A stretch of DNA of 64,000 nucleotides. Source: Petrimonas sulfuriphila. GTDB taxonomy: Bacteria; Bacteroidota; Bacteroidia; Bacteroidales; Dysgonomonadaceae. Every line of letters starts with the position of its first letter. Position 1 is the first letter of the stretch. Shown in pieces: positions 1 through 9,354 of this stretch. A program made the position numbers and the translations under genes. Under the pieces are notes generated by a model. The model made no database searches. It saw only the letters and a program-made list of their open reading frames with translations, and had not been told where the DNA came from. The stretch is from positions 2,356,001-2,420,000 of the forward strand of contig CP073276.1 in the NCBI GenBank assembly GCA_038561985.1, in the 5' to 3' direction.

Positions 1-1002
1 CCTGTTGCAGTAGGTTATGGCGGTAAGCGTGGCGTAGTGGCAGCTGCAAGTTATGAAGCCCGTCAATATGGTGTTCACTCTGCGATGGCATCGGTAACGG
101 CATTGAGGAAATGTCCCCATTTAATTTTTGTGATGCCTCGTTTTGAAGTTTACAAAACGGTATCGAACCAGATTATGCAGATTTTTCGTGAATATACCGA
201 TAAGGTGGAGCCGCTCTCTCTCGATGAAGCATTTTTGGATGTTACGGAAAATAAGAAAGTGATGGAGTTTGCGACGCAAATCGCTAAAGAAATTAAGCAA
301 AAGATTCACTGCCAGACCCGGTTAACAGCCTCTGCCGGAGTTTCCTACAATAAGTTTTTAGCTAAAATCGCTTCCGATTACAATAAACCAAACGGGTTAT
401 ACGTGATTACGCCTGAAAAAGCTGAAAAGTTTCTCGAGAAGCTGGGCATTGAAAAGTTCTTTGGTGTAGGCAGGGTTACCGCCCATCGGATGCACGAATT
501 AGGAATAAGAAATGGATTCGACCTGAAACAGCATTCGGAAAAGGAGCTTGTACACCATTTCGGTAAGGCCGGAGCCCTGTATCATCAGTTTGCCCGCGGG
601 ATCGATGAGCGAGAAGTGGAGTCGGAATACGTACGAAAATCGTTGGGTGCAGAAGAGACGTTTGCAGAAGACCTTCACGAACTGGTTGATCTGTTACGTG
701 CCCTGGACGATATTGCCCGTGAAGTACACCGTAGAGCCGAGAAAAGAGGTTTTCTGGCAAAAACAGTGACCCTGAAAATTAAATACGCTGACTTTGCCGT
801 TGTTACCCGTAGTAGAACCGTTGTCAATTATTTAAGGACGTATGATCAGCTTTTCGACATAGGCAAAGAATTGCTTCTACAAGTAGACGATATCGAAGAG
901 CGAAAAATCCGGTTAATGGGATTGACTTTGAAAAATGCCGGTACCGACCAGGTAGTTTTGACAAACCAACCGCTTCAGTTAACCCTTGAGTTTAAAGAAT
1001 GA
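1..1002 (+). CDS. dinB: DNA polymerase IV (5' end outside window)
   Basis: Y-family translesion DNA polymerase. The frame is open from base 1 (PVAVGYGGKRGVVAAASYEA), so the true start lies upstream; the GTG at 37 is internal. The palm motif SLDEAFLDV supplies catalytic acidic residues, followed by TASAGVSYNKFLAKIASD and the helix-hairpin-helix region GVGRVTAHRMHELGI. The C-terminal little-finger domain ends in QLTLEF, which resembles a beta-clamp binding peptide. The first part of the palm, with the N-terminal metal-binding Asp, is outside the window. The 3' end overlaps the convergent acyltransferase gene by 11 bases. The family identification is firm. Confidence 0.95.
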   Translation, partial: PVAVGYGGKRGVVAAASYEARQYGVHSAMASVTALRKCPHLIFVMPRFEVYKTVSNQIMQIFREYTDKVEPLSLDEAFLDVTENKKVMEFATQIAKEIKQKIHCQTRLTASAGVSYNKFLAKIASDYNKPNGLYVITPEKAEKFLEKLGIEKFFGVGRVTAHRMHELGIRNGFDLKQHSEKELVHHFGKAGALYHQFARGIDEREVESEYVRKSLGAEETFAEDLHELVDLLRALDDIAREVHRRAEKRGFLAKTVTLKIKYADFAVVTRSRTVVNYLRTYDQLFDIGKELLLQVDDIEERKIRLMGLTLKNAGTDQVVLTNQPLQLTLEFKE

Positions 1003-1531
1003 AATTCTCAGGATGTTTCCCTTTGATGTCCTTGTAATAGGATTTGATCTTCACAATATCGGTTTTGTAGTCGCCCGACGGATAGAACAGGTCGAGAAGT
1101 GAGGCTTCTTTTTTGCTATAGTCCAATCCGATCAATAGAATAGGAACATTAGCCTTCACGGCAATAAAATAAAATCCTTTTTTCCATTCTTTCACCGGCT
1201 TACGGGTTCCTTCGGGAGTAATGGCTAGATGTAGTTTGTTGTGTTTTTCAAACTCTGCCGCCAAAAAACCGGTCATTGAATTATTTTTGCTTCGTTCCAC
1301 CGGAATCCCTCCGATACTTTTGAAGAAGAGATTAAATGGAAAAATGAACCATTCTTTTTTTATCAAAAAATTGGCGGTTCTGCCTATAGAGGAGTAGGCG
1401 AGTTTACCAATAATAAAGTCCCAGTTGCTTGTGTGCGGTGCAACTACAATGATGCACTTGGATGCATCGGGTAGGGTGTTTATAACTTTCCAGCCAAGTA
1501 TTTTGTTTAATATGAATTTGCTAAGTCTCAT
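992..1531 (-). CDS. 1-acyl-glycerol-3-phosphate acyltransferase-like protein
   Basis: A 179-residue PlsC-superfamily acyltransferase. The catalytic HX4D motif appears as HTSNWD near residue 33, and the acceptor-binding motif as TPEGTRKPV near residue 105. At about 180 residues it is shorter than typical PlsC (about 240) and resembles the small glycerol acyltransferase-like proteins common in Bacteroidetes, so the acceptor may not be lysophosphatidic acid. A hydrophobic stretch lies around residues 60-80. The start gives MRLSKFILNKILGW. It is convergent with dinB and probably transcribed alone. The acyltransferase fold is clear; the substrate is not. Confidence 0.82.
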   Translation of the reverse strand: MRLSKFILNKILGWKVINTLPDASKCIIVVAPHTSNWDFIIGKLAYSSIGRTANFLIKKEWFIFPFNLFFKSIGGIPVERSKNNSMTGFLAAEFEKHNKLHLAITPEGTRKPVKEWKKGFYFIAVKANVPILLIGLDYSKKEASLLDLFYPSGDYKTDIVKIKSYYKDIKGKHPENFIL

Positions 1532-1631
1532 TTTAGTTCAACGTTTTTTATTTTTAATTTTTTAGACGAAAAAAATACTGTGATAGGGTTAAATTGTCAT
1601 ATTGAACGATGATGAAAATCTATCATATATT

Positions 1632-3566
1632 CTATTTTAAGTTCTCTAATTCCAACGTTATGCGTTCCCATTTGTTCATCACAGCGTCTAATTTATTCTT
1701 GGTCTCCAGGTACTTTTGCAATAAATCGAAATTGACTGCGCCTTCGGGTGTGGATAATTGCGTTTCCATTTCCGATAAACGTTCTTCCATTTTAGTGATT
1801 TTCTCTTCGGCTTCCTGCACTTCTTTTTCTTTTCGCTTAATTAACCGGTTTTGTTCTTTCTGTTCCTGATACGAAAGCTTATTTTCTGACAGGTGTTCTT
1901 CTTTTTCTTTCTGCTTGGATGTAGCAGGAGATTTTGATAATTCCAGTTGTTGAAGGTTCTCAAGTTTCTTTTTGGATAGGAAATCATAAATTCCACCCAT
2001 ATGCTCCCGTACTCCGCCACCGCCAAACTCATAGACTTTGCTAACGAGTTCATTGAGAAAATCCCGGTCGTGCGACACGATGATGGCTGTGCCGTCGAAT
2101 TCGCGAATGGCCTTTTTCAATACTTCTTTCGATGCAATATCCAGGTGGTTGGTCGGCTCATCGAGAATAAGCAGGTTCACCGGTTCGAGCAAGAGTCGGA
2201 TCATCGCCAACCGGGTGCGTTCGCCGCCGGACAATACTTTTACTTTTTTATCGGATGCTTCACCGCCAAACATAAATGCTCCCAGTATATCCCGGATTTT
2301 GGTTCGGATATCACCTACAGCAACGTAGTCGATGGTTTCAAAAACCGTCAGGTTTTCATCGAGTAACAGTGCCTGGTTCTGAGCAAAATAACCAATTTTT
2401 ACGTTATGTCCGAGCTCCAGATTCCCATCAAACCCAATCTCTCCCATAATGCATTTCACCAGTGTTGATTTTCCCTCGCCGTTTTTTCCCACAAAAGCAA
2501 CTTTCTCACCCCGGTTGATGGTCAGTGTTACGTTTGAGAATACCTGATGATCGCCATATTTTTTGGCTAAATTTTCAGTAACGACCGGATAGGAGCCTGA
2601 TCGTGGTGCAGGAGGAAACTTTAAATTCAGGCGTGAATTGTCCACTTCATCCACTTCAATGCGTTCGATTTTTTCGAGTTGTCTGATGCGTGACTGTACC
2701 TGGTTGGATTTGGTGGCTTTGTATCGAAACCGTTCGATGAATGCCTCGGTATCCTGAATTTGTTTCTGCTGATTTTCGTAAGCCCGTTGCTGTTGTTCAC
2801 GCCTCTCTTTTCTAAGTTCGAGGTATTTGGAGTAATTTACTTTGTAATCGTGGATATTCCCCAACACAATTTCGATAGTGCGGTTGGTTACGTTGTCTAA
2901 AAAAGCTTTGTCGTGTGAAACCAGCATCACGGCATTGGTTCGTGAGATAAGGAAGGTCTCTAGCCATTGGATAGATTCAATGTCCAGGTGGTTGGTCGGC
3001 TCATCCAGCAGAAGTACGTCGGGTGATTGGAGCAGGATCTTGGCCAGCTCAATGCGCATCCGCCATCCACCGCTGAATTCTTGCGTCGGGCGGTTAAAGT
3101 CGGAACGATTGAATCCTAACCCCAGTAGTGTTTTCTCGGTTTCGGCTTCAAAATCATTGATGCCCGACATCAGAAGCAACTCCTGCACGTCGGTGGATCG
3201 TTGAATAATATGGTGGTATTCGTCCGATTCATAATCGGTCCGTTCAGCCAATTGCCGGTGAAGCACTTCCAGTTCCTGTTCCAGTTTTTTTAAGTGCTCG
3301 AACGCAAGTGCTGCCTCTTCCTTTACCGTTCGTTCATTGCTGAGCTTCATCTGTTGTGGCAGGTAGCCCACCGTGACTTCTTTCGGGTACGAAATGATGC
3401 CGCTTGTAGGCTGTTGTGCTCCCGCCATAAGTTTTAACAGCGTGGATTTTCCCGCGCCGTTTTTCCCGGCGAGTGCAATTCGTTCGTCCTTGTTCAGAAC
3501 AAAAGAAATTTCATCGAGCAGGGTAAACCCGCCGAACTGAACGGTTAGATTTTCGATGGAAATCAT
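1632..3566 (-). CDS. ABC-F family ATPase
   Basis: A 644-residue protein with two ABC domains and no membrane segment. Domain 1 has Walker A GKNGAGKST near residue 35, signature FSGGWRMR and Walker B LLLDEPTNHLD. Domain 2 has GKNGEGKST, LSGGERTR and LILDEPTNHLD. Between them is the charged linker of ABC-F proteins, and the C-terminal 100 residues form a Lys/Glu-rich coiled coil as in Uup or YheS. ABC-F proteins act on ribosomes as translation factors; some confer antibiotic resistance, but nothing here points to that. It follows hisS by only 3 bases and is likely co-transcribed with it. Confidence 0.92.
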   Translation of the reverse strand: MISIENLTVQFGGFTLLDEISFVLNKDERIALAGKNGAGKSTLLKLMAGAQQPTSGIISYPKEVTVGYLPQQMKLSNERTVKEEAALAFEHLKKLEQELEVLHRQLAERTDYESDEYHHIIQRSTDVQELLLMSGINDFEAETEKTLLGLGFNRSDFNRPTQEFSGGWRMRIELAKILLQSPDVLLLDEPTNHLDIESIQWLETFLISRTNAVMLVSHDKAFLDNVTNRTIEIVLGNIHDYKVNYSKYLELRKERREQQQRAYENQQKQIQDTEAFIERFRYKATKSNQVQSRIRQLEKIERIEVDEVDNSRLNLKFPPAPRSGSYPVVTENLAKKYGDHQVFSNVTLTINRGEKVAFVGKNGEGKSTLVKCIMGEIGFDGNLELGHNVKIGYFAQNQALLLDENLTVFETIDYVAVGDIRTKIRDILGAFMFGGEASDKKVKVLSGGERTRLAMIRLLLEPVNLLILDEPTNHLDIASKEVLKKAIREFDGTAIIVSHDRDFLNELVSKVYEFGGGGVREHMGGIYDFLSKKKLENLQQLELSKSPATSKQKEKEEHLSENKLSYQEQKEQNRLIKRKEKEVQEAEEKITKMEERLSEMETQLSTPEGAVNFDLLQKYLETKNKLDAVMNKWERITLELENLK

Positions 3567-3569
3567 GGA

Positions 3570-4937
3570 TTACTTTTGATGTGCCAGTTTTTGAATAAGT
3601 TCATCAACAGACAGAGCCGTTTGTTCTCCCGATTGCATCTCTTTCAGCGTAACTTTCCCCTCTTTTATTTCGTTTTCTCCCACCAATGCCACAAAAGGAA
3701 TGTTATTATTGTCGGCATACGACATTTGCTTTTTCATCTTGGCGGCTTCGGGATAAATTTCGGCACAAATCCCGTTGCTTCGCAATTGCGAGAGGATGGG
3801 GAGCAGGCATGACTCTTCCTTGTCGCCAAAGTTAACGAACAGCACATCGGTTGTGTGCGTGGAGTTATCGGGAAAGAGACTGAGTTGATCAAGCACATCG
3901 TAAATACGGTCGGCACCGAAAGAGATTCCAACACCCGATACACCCGAAAGTCCGAAAATACCCGTAAGGTTGTCGTAACGGCCTCCGCCCGTGATACTTC
4001 CTATTTCCACATCCAACGCTTTTACTTCGATGATGGCTCCAGTATAATAATTGAGGCCGCGAGCCAAGGTGAGGTCAAGTTCGAGGCCGCAACCGATAGT
4101 TAGCAGCCCGGTTTTATTGAGAATGAATTCCAGCTCTTCCACACCTTTCAGGCCAGTTTCGGAAGAAGACAGCACGCTTTTAAGTGTTGTCAGTTTCTCA
4201 TTATTGGTTCCTCCAATCAGAATAATGGGTTGCAGTTGTTGTATGGCGGTTTCGGAAATGCCTTTTCCCCGGAGCTCTTCATTCACGTTAGCCAGCCCGA
4301 TTTTATCCAACTTATCGATGGCAACGGTAATGTCGGTGATCTTATCGGCCTCGCCGATAATTTCGGCAATCCCTGAAAGGATTTTCCGGTTATTGAGTTT
4401 TACCGATACACGGATATTGAGTCTGCGGAATACTTCGTCAATAATTTGTATCAGCTCCACCTCGTTAAGCAATGAGTCGGAACCTACCACGTCAGCATCG
4501 CATTGAAAAAATTCGCGATAACGTCCTTTTTGCGGCCGGTCTGCGCGCCAGACGGGTTGAATTTGAAACCGCTTGAAAGGAAAAGATATCTCATTGCGGT
4601 GCATTACTACGTATCGGGCAAAGGGTACGGTAAGGTCGTATCGCAATCCTTTTTCTGAAATCTTACCGGCCGTTTTTGCCGAGTTCCCTTCCTTTACATC
4701 ATCAGTACTTATACTCGAAAGAAAGTTACCCGAGTTAAGGATTTTGAACAGGAGCTTATCGCCCTCTTCACCGTATTTCCCCATCAGCGTGGAAAGATTT
4801 TCCATAGCAGGTGTTTCAATCTGCCGGAATCCGTAGAGGCGATATACGTTTTTGATTGTATCAAAAATATAGTTGCGTTTCGCCATTTCTTCGGGCGAAA
4901 AATCACGCGTACCTTTAGGTATGGAGGGTTTTTGCAT
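3570..4937 (-). CDS. hisS: histidine--tRNA ligase
   Basis: Class II aminoacyl-tRNA synthetase of 455 residues charging tRNA-His. The N-terminus [12 protein letters not shown] is typical of HisRS. Motif 2 contains [20 protein letters not shown]; histidine-binding segments include [15 protein letters not shown] and GGRYDNL; motif 3 contains [11 protein letters not shown]. The C-terminal about 95 residues form the anticodon-binding domain. It includes an insertion typical of Bacteroidetes HisRS compared with the roughly 425-residue E. coli enzyme. A consensus -7 box lies 26 bases upstream of the start. The ABC-F gene follows with a 3-base gap. Confidence 0.95.
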   Translation of the reverse strand: MQKPSIPKGTRDFSPEEMAKRNYIFDTIKNVYRLYGFRQIETPAMENLSTLMGKYGEEGDKLLFKILNSGNFLSSISTDDVKEGNSAKTAGKISEKGLRYDLTVPFARYVVMHRNEISFPFKRFQIQPVWRADRPQKGRYREFFQCDADVVGSDSLLNEVELIQIIDEVFRRLNIRVSVKLNNRKILSGIAEIIGEADKITDITVAIDKLDKIGLANVNEELRGKGISETAIQQLQPIILIGGTNNEKLTTLKSVLSSSETGLKGVEELEFILNKTGLLTIGCGLELDLTLARGLNYYTGAIIEVKALDVEIGSITGGGRYDNLTGIFGLSGVSGVGISFGADRIYDVLDQLSLFPDNSTHTTDVLFVNFGDKEESCLLPILSQLRSNGICAEIYPEAAKMKKQMSYADNNNIPFVALVGENEIKEGKVTLKEMQSGEQTALSVDELIQKLAHQK

Positions 4938-4962
4938 CGTTGATTTTCTTTGTTTGGAACTG

Positions 4963-4970
4963 CAAAGATA
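4963..4970 (-). promoter_or_regulatory. candidate -7 box for hisS
   Basis: Read on the minus strand this is TATCTTTG, an exact match to the Bacteroidetes -7 consensus TANNTTTG. It sits 26 bases upstream of the hisS start, giving a short leader. No TTTG was found at the expected -33 spacing. Confidence 0.5.
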
Positions 4971-5074
4971 ATGAATTTTGAGTTACCGTGGTATCTGTTT
5001 CGGCCATAACAAAAGCGCATTGCAGTAATTTGCAACACGCTTGAATGAGTTCAACAAAGTCTTTGTTCTTGAAT

Positions 5075-6400
5075 CTATAAAAGATTGCTTGCCAATTCCG
5101 ATAATTCGCTCCTTTCGCCTTTTACCAGATTTACGTGAGCAAAAACATGCTGCCCTTTCATCTTGTCGATCATGTATGCCAGGCCGTTGGATTGAGAGTC
5201 GAGGTAAGGTGAGTCGATCTGTTGCAGGTCGCCCGTAAAAACCATTTTAGTACCTTCCCCTGCGCGGGTAATGATGGTTTTCACTTCGTGTGGCGTTAGG
5301 TTCTGGGCTTCATCAACAATGCAATACGTTTCGCTTAAGCTGCGCCCGCGGATAAATGCCAGGGCCTCGATCTCAAGTTTTCCGGATTTCTGCATCTCAT
5401 CAATGGAGCGAAGTTCAGCACTGTTTTGTCCGAGCTGTGATTTTATTACATTCAGGTTGTCGAACAGCGGCTGCATATAGGGGGCTATTTTTTGTTTTTC
5501 GTCGCCCGGTAAATATCCCAGATCCTTGTTGGATAAGGAAACAATGGGCCTAGCGAGCAAAATCTGGTTGTATTGCTTGCTTTGTTTCAGGGCGGCGGCT
5601 AATGCCAGCAATGTCTTACCTGTTCCCGCTTTTCCGGTGATCCCTACCAACTTGATGTCGGGGTCGTTTAAAACGCCGAGGGCAAATGTCTGTTCTGCGT
5701 TTCGGGGTGAAATTCCGAAGCTGGGTTCTTTGTCTACACGGATGATCTTTTGCGTAAACGGATTGTATCTTGCCAAAACACTGTTGCGTTCACTCTTCAG
5801 TACAAAAGAGTCGTTCGGAACGAGTGGATTGTCGAAGGTAAATTCATCCACATCAACTCCCGTAGGTTGCGCGTAGATCTTATCAATCAGTTCGGGATTC
5901 AATCCTTCAATCACTTGCTCACCTCTGCCGAAAACATCGATATCGATAACCTTGTCGTTGATGTAATCTTCCACCGGAATACCCAGGGAACGCGCTTTCA
6001 TACGCAGGTTGATGTCTTTGGTGACAAGAATGGTTTTCATTTTAGGATGTTTTTCCGTTACATCCAAAACGGTAGATAAGATGCGGTTATCGGGAGTTCT
6101 TTCGGGAAATGCTTCAATAATTTTATCGTGCGTTTTCACGCTATTCACAATGTATAACTTTCCGCGTCCTACGCCCAGATCAGCGCCTTGTTTAAACAAA
6201 TTGTCGTCGGTGATCAGGTCCAGTTCGCGCACGAAAGCCCGTGCGTTGAAGTTGATTTGTTCATTGCCTTTTTTGAATTTGTCAAGTTCTTCCAGAACAA
6301 CAAACGGAATGTAAATGTCGTTTTCTTCAAAATTTTCGATAAAACTGTAATCGTGAAGAATAACGTTTGTGTCGATGATAAAATTTTTCTTGTTAGCCAT
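5075..6400 (-). CDS. PIN domain / PhoH-like ATPase
   Basis: A 441-residue fusion of an N-terminal PIN ribonuclease domain and a C-terminal PhoH-type P-loop ATPase (the PhoH2 or YlaK arrangement). The PIN domain starts KKNFIIDTNVILHDY, with conserved acidic residues at Asp8 and in VLEELDKFKKG. The ATPase has Walker A GKAGTGKTLLA near residue 257 and Walker B YCIVDEAQNLTPHE, followed by FTGDLQQIDSPYLD. Characterised relatives show ATP-dependent RNA unwinding and cleavage. It lies between proC and hisS with gaps of 88 and 137 bases and looks monocistronic. Confidence 0.9.
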   Translation of the reverse strand: MANKKNFIIDTNVILHDYSFIENFEENDIYIPFVVLEELDKFKKGNEQINFNARAFVRELDLITDDNLFKQGADLGVGRGKLYIVNSVKTHDKIIEAFPERTPDNRILSTVLDVTEKHPKMKTILVTKDINLRMKARSLGIPVEDYINDKVIDIDVFGRGEQVIEGLNPELIDKIYAQPTGVDVDEFTFDNPLVPNDSFVLKSERNSVLARYNPFTQKIIRVDKEPSFGISPRNAEQTFALGVLNDPDIKLVGITGKAGTGKTLLALAAALKQSKQYNQILLARPIVSLSNKDLGYLPGDEKQKIAPYMQPLFDNLNVIKSQLGQNSAELRSIDEMQKSGKLEIEALAFIRGRSLSETYCIVDEAQNLTPHEVKTIITRAGEGTKMVFTGDLQQIDSPYLDSQSNGLAYMIDKMKGQHVFAHVNLVKGERSELSELASNLL

Positions 6401-6488
6401 ATACTCTATTGTTTTGTGGTATGTTTCACTGCTGACTTTGGTAATAAAAATCTTTGTTATAAACGCAAAGAAAAGATTTTTGTTCTGT

Positions 6489-7265
6489 TCAATTTTTACT
6501 CATTTCTTCCGACCGATTCTTTGCGGCATCCAGCACTCCTTCGAAATGCTTGCCGATCTTGTGACGGTGAAAATGATCCAGTCCAGCCTGGGTAGTACCT
6601 CCCTTGCTGGTTATGTTCCGGATGAGTTCCTCAATGCTGTAGCTGGACTGATTTTCGGCAAAATAGAGTGTGGTGCCTTGTGTGAGTTCGAGCAAAAGTT
6701 CATCGAGAACGTTTCCCGGCAGTTCAAATTCCTTCATTTTATCCTTGAAAATCTGGATGAATGCTAAAATAAATGCGGGGCCGCTCCCAAAAACCGATGT
6801 GAACAGGTCGAATCCTTTTTCGTTTAGTTTTACGGCTTTGCCAAGCCGGGTAAGGGTTTCAAAAATAGCGTCCGTAGCTGGATTGAGGGGTTGGTTTGTG
6901 GCAAAGGCCGTAACCGATTTCTGGTAAGCCATCGCCAGATTAGGCATTATGCGGACAATCGGAACTTCCTTCCCCAAATAATTTTCGATAAATGCGATGC
7001 TCTTTCCTGCAACGGGTGAAACGATCAGCTTTCCTTCAAGATTCAGCGGTTGCAGCTTTTCAAGAATCCCTTTTATATCCTGTGGCTTAACGGTGATCCA
7101 GATTACATCGGCAAAAGAAACCAACTCTTCGATACAGTCGAAGAAAGGAATGCTTACCTCTTTCTTGCTTCGGGTGAAGTAAGCAAATTGGATATTGTTT
7201 ACTTTTTTAAGTCCCTGATAAACAGCTTTGGCCAAATTCCCGAAACCGATAAATCCGTAGTTCAT
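6489..7265 (-). CDS. proC: pyrroline-5-carboxylate reductase
   Basis: The last step of proline synthesis, reduction of 1-pyrroline-5-carboxylate with NAD(P)H. The protein has 258 residues. The N-terminal Rossmann motif is GFIGFGNLAKAVYQG. The family signature region covers VFGSGPAFILAFI and the C-terminal segment TSKGGTTQAGLDHF. It starts 19 bases after the proB stop and is the third gene of a proA-proB-proC operon. Confidence 0.93.
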   Translation of the reverse strand: MNYGFIGFGNLAKAVYQGLKKVNNIQFAYFTRSKKEVSIPFFDCIEELVSFADVIWITVKPQDIKGILEKLQPLNLEGKLIVSPVAGKSIAFIENYLGKEVPIVRIMPNLAMAYQKSVTAFATNQPLNPATDAIFETLTRLGKAVKLNEKGFDLFTSVFGSGPAFILAFIQIFKDKMKEFELPGNVLDELLLELTQGTTLYFAENQSSYSIEELIRNITSKGGTTQAGLDHFHRHKIGKHFEGVLDAAKNRSEEMSKN

Positions 7266-7284
7266 AATTGGTGTTTGATATTTC

Positions 7285-8052
7285 TTATTCTTTTGCCTTA
7301 AACCTTGTAAACGGAATCCCTCCGTTAAGCGCCTTAATAATGTAGTTGGCCCGTTGTCCGTTCACGATCCACATTTCCACACGATGCCTCATGCAAACTT
7401 CGGCTGCGTAAATCTTGGATGACATTCCACCGGTACCCAGTGTTGACTCTTTCTCTTCAACGCAATGGGTAATGGAATTGAGGTCAGTTACGCTTGTTAT
7501 CAATTCTGCATCCTGATGCAGGTGTGGGTTGCAGGTATATATACCGTCGATATCGGAAACAAGAATAAGCAAGTCGGCTTTGGTGATAACCGCAACCAGT
7601 GCGGAAAGCTTATCGTTGTCTCCCAATACAATCTCCTCAATGGAGACCGTGTCGTTTTCGTTCACGATAGGAATATAGTCTACTTCCCAGAGTTTATTGA
7701 TGGTGTTACGGGTGTTCTCGTTAGCAGTTTCGTTTTCAAAATCCCGGTATGTAAGCAGTATTTGTGCGATGTTCAATCCGAAAGTGCGGAAAATGTCGTC
7801 GTACAATTCCATCAGTTTGGTTTGGCCGATAGCTGCCATGGCCTGTTTAGAATCCACGTTCTTATGAAAACCGTTGATCTCCACGAATTGTCGTGCTGTA
7901 GCAATGGCACCCGAAGAAACGATCACGATATCGTACTCTTTCTTTAATTCAACAATTTGCCGGGCTAAACTTTCGATAACCGCAAACGAAATTCGGTTCG
8001 TTCCAGCCGTGAGCGTGGAGGTACCTATTTTTATAATCAGTTTTTTTCTCAT
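7285..8052 (-). CDS. proB: glutamate 5-kinase (no PUA domain)
   Basis: Phosphorylates glutamate in the first step of proline synthesis. The start chosen is the ATG at 8052 giving MRKKLIIKIGTSTL, where the amino-acid kinase fold begins; a longer in-frame start at 8157 lies wholly inside proA. The 255 residues cover only the kinase domain, with IVSSGAIATA, NENDTVS, LSALVAVITKADLLILVSDIDG and GTGGMSSKI all present. The C-terminal PUA domain of the 367-residue E. coli enzyme is missing. The gene begins one base after the proA stop, which indicates translational coupling and a shared mRNA. Confidence 0.93.
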   Translation of the reverse strand: MRKKLIIKIGTSTLTAGTNRISFAVIESLARQIVELKKEYDIVIVSSGAIATARQFVEINGFHKNVDSKQAMAAIGQTKLMELYDDIFRTFGLNIAQILLTYRDFENETANENTRNTINKLWEVDYIPIVNENDTVSIEEIVLGDNDKLSALVAVITKADLLILVSDIDGIYTCNPHLHQDAELITSVTDLNSITHCVEEKESTLGTGGMSSKIYAAEVCMRHRVEMWIVNGQRANYIIKALNGGIPFTRFKAKE

Positions 8053-8053
8053 A

Positions 8054-9241
8054 TTATTCGCGTATCTGGCCGTCACCGTAAACAAACCATTTGTTGGTAA
8101 CCAGTTCTTGTGTGCCAAGAGGGCCTCGGAAATGAAGCTTTTGCGTGCTGATGGCAATTTCTCCTCCTACACCGAACTGCCCGCCATCGGTAAACCGGGT
8201 GGAGGCATTGTGGTAGACGGCTGCACAATCCACTTTTTGCATAAATATGTCGGCTTTTGACTCATCCTGGGTTACTATAACTGCCGAATGGCCACCGGAA
8301 TAACGGTTTATCATATCCACCGCCTTGTTCATATCACCAACCAGCGAAAAATAGATTTTCGGTGCCATAAATTCTTCAAAAAGGACAGCCTCATCGTTGG
8401 TTTCCTGGATACGGCTACATACTGATGCGGCTTTTTTATCGCCCCAAACCTCAATTCCTTTTCCTTGAAGTTGTGAAACAAAACCGGAAATTTTCTCTGC
8501 CAGTTCCGGCAGGTTCTCATTCACCAATACTTTATCGAGCGCATTGCAGACGCTGATGCGTTTCTTACCGTTGATAATAAGACGGGCAGCCATTTCTGTA
8601 TCGCAATTATCATCTACGTACATAAAATTATTGCCCCTGCCACTCACAATTACGGGTACCGATGAATTTTCGGTCACAAAATTAATAAGCTTATCTCCTC
8701 CACGGGGAATGATGATATCGACGTTGCGGGTATTTTCCCTGATCAGCTGTTGCGTTTCGTTGCGTGATAAGTTCAGGTATTCCACAAAATAAGCATCAAA
8801 GCCGTTTGCAGACAATGATTGTTGCCACAACTCCGTCAGGTAGGTGTTTGTAAGGAAGGATTCTTTTCCTCCTTTAAGTAAGATACGGTTACCTGCCTTG
8901 AATGCCGTGGCTGCCGCTTCAATGGTTACGTCGGGGCGCGATTCATAAATAATAAGAATGGTTCCGAACGGAACGGAACGGTTGACTATTCTTAACCCGT
9001 CTGAGCGGGTAAAATCGTACAGGATCCTACCTTCGGGATCCTCTTGTTCTGCCACTTCCCGAAGAGAACGGATCATTCCGTCAACTTTATTCTCATCTAC
9101 TTTCAGACGGTCTTTCATCGACTCGTCCATATCGGCAAACGAATCCATATCCAGTGCATTTTTCCGCAGAATTTCCGATTTATTTCTTTTCAATAAATCA
9201 GCTAAGCCGAGCAAAACGTTATTTTTTGAGGAGATAACCAT
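8054..9241 (-). CDS. proA: glutamate-5-semialdehyde dehydrogenase
   Basis: Gamma-glutamyl phosphate reductase of the aldehyde dehydrogenase superfamily, the second step of proline synthesis. The start chosen is the ATG at 9241 (MVISSKNNVLLGL), giving 395 residues. An upstream in-frame start at 9283 would lie on the far side of the predicted promoter box at 9272-9279 and adds a non-homologous tail. Family motifs seen are VPFGTILIIYESRPDVT, LLKGGKES, the catalytic Cys in RISVCNALDK, and VNRYSGGHSAVIVT. It is the first gene of the proABC operon. Confidence 0.95.
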   Translation of the reverse strand: MVISSKNNVLLGLADLLKRNKSEILRKNALDMDSFADMDESMKDRLKVDENKVDGMIRSLREVAEQEDPEGRILYDFTRSDGLRIVNRSVPFGTILIIYESRPDVTIEAAATAFKAGNRILLKGGKESFLTNTYLTELWQQSLSANGFDAYFVEYLNLSRNETQQLIRENTRNVDIIIPRGGDKLINFVTENSSVPVIVSGRGNNFMYVDDNCDTEMAARLIINGKKRISVCNALDKVLVNENLPELAEKISGFVSQLQGKGIEVWGDKKAASVCSRIQETNDEAVLFEEFMAPKIYFSLVGDMNKAVDMINRYSGGHSAVIVTQDESKADIFMQKVDCAAVYHNASTRFTDGGQFGVGGEIAISTQKLHFRGPLGTQELVTNKWFVYGDGQIRE

Positions 9242-9271
9242 TTTTATGTGAAATAGTATGGAATTAAGCTG

Positions 9272-9279
9272 CAAAGATA
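9272..9279 (-). promoter_or_regulatory. candidate -7 box for proABC
   Basis: TATCTTTG on the minus strand, an exact TANNTTTG match 30 bases upstream of the chosen proA ATG. It supports the shorter proA start. No clear -33 TTTG is present. Confidence 0.5.
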
Positions 9280-9354
9280 GCAATTTATTCTAATTTTATT
9301 GGTTTCTATTTCAAAATAATAAAGCTGTAATTAAGCTTATTTCTTCTTACCTGC

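Noticed and set aside
2001-2366. Open frame of about 120 codons on the plus strand inside the ABC-F gene
   Set aside because: It is antisense to well-conserved ABC motifs, has no start context and no recognisable features.
4051-4506. Open frame of about 150 codons antisense to hisS
   Set aside because: It is explained by codon bias of the hisS coding strand; low-complexity Ser-rich translation and no promoter.
5050-5073. Terminator downstream of the PhoH-like gene
   Set aside because: A short interrupted hairpin is present, but no T tract follows it on the minus strand.
8053-8157. Upstream start for proB
   Set aside because: The extra 35 codons lie inside proA and show no homology; the kinase fold begins at MRKKLIIKIG.
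9242-9283. Upstream start for proA
   Set aside because: It would begin upstream of the predicted -7 box at 9272-9279 and adds a non-conserved tail.
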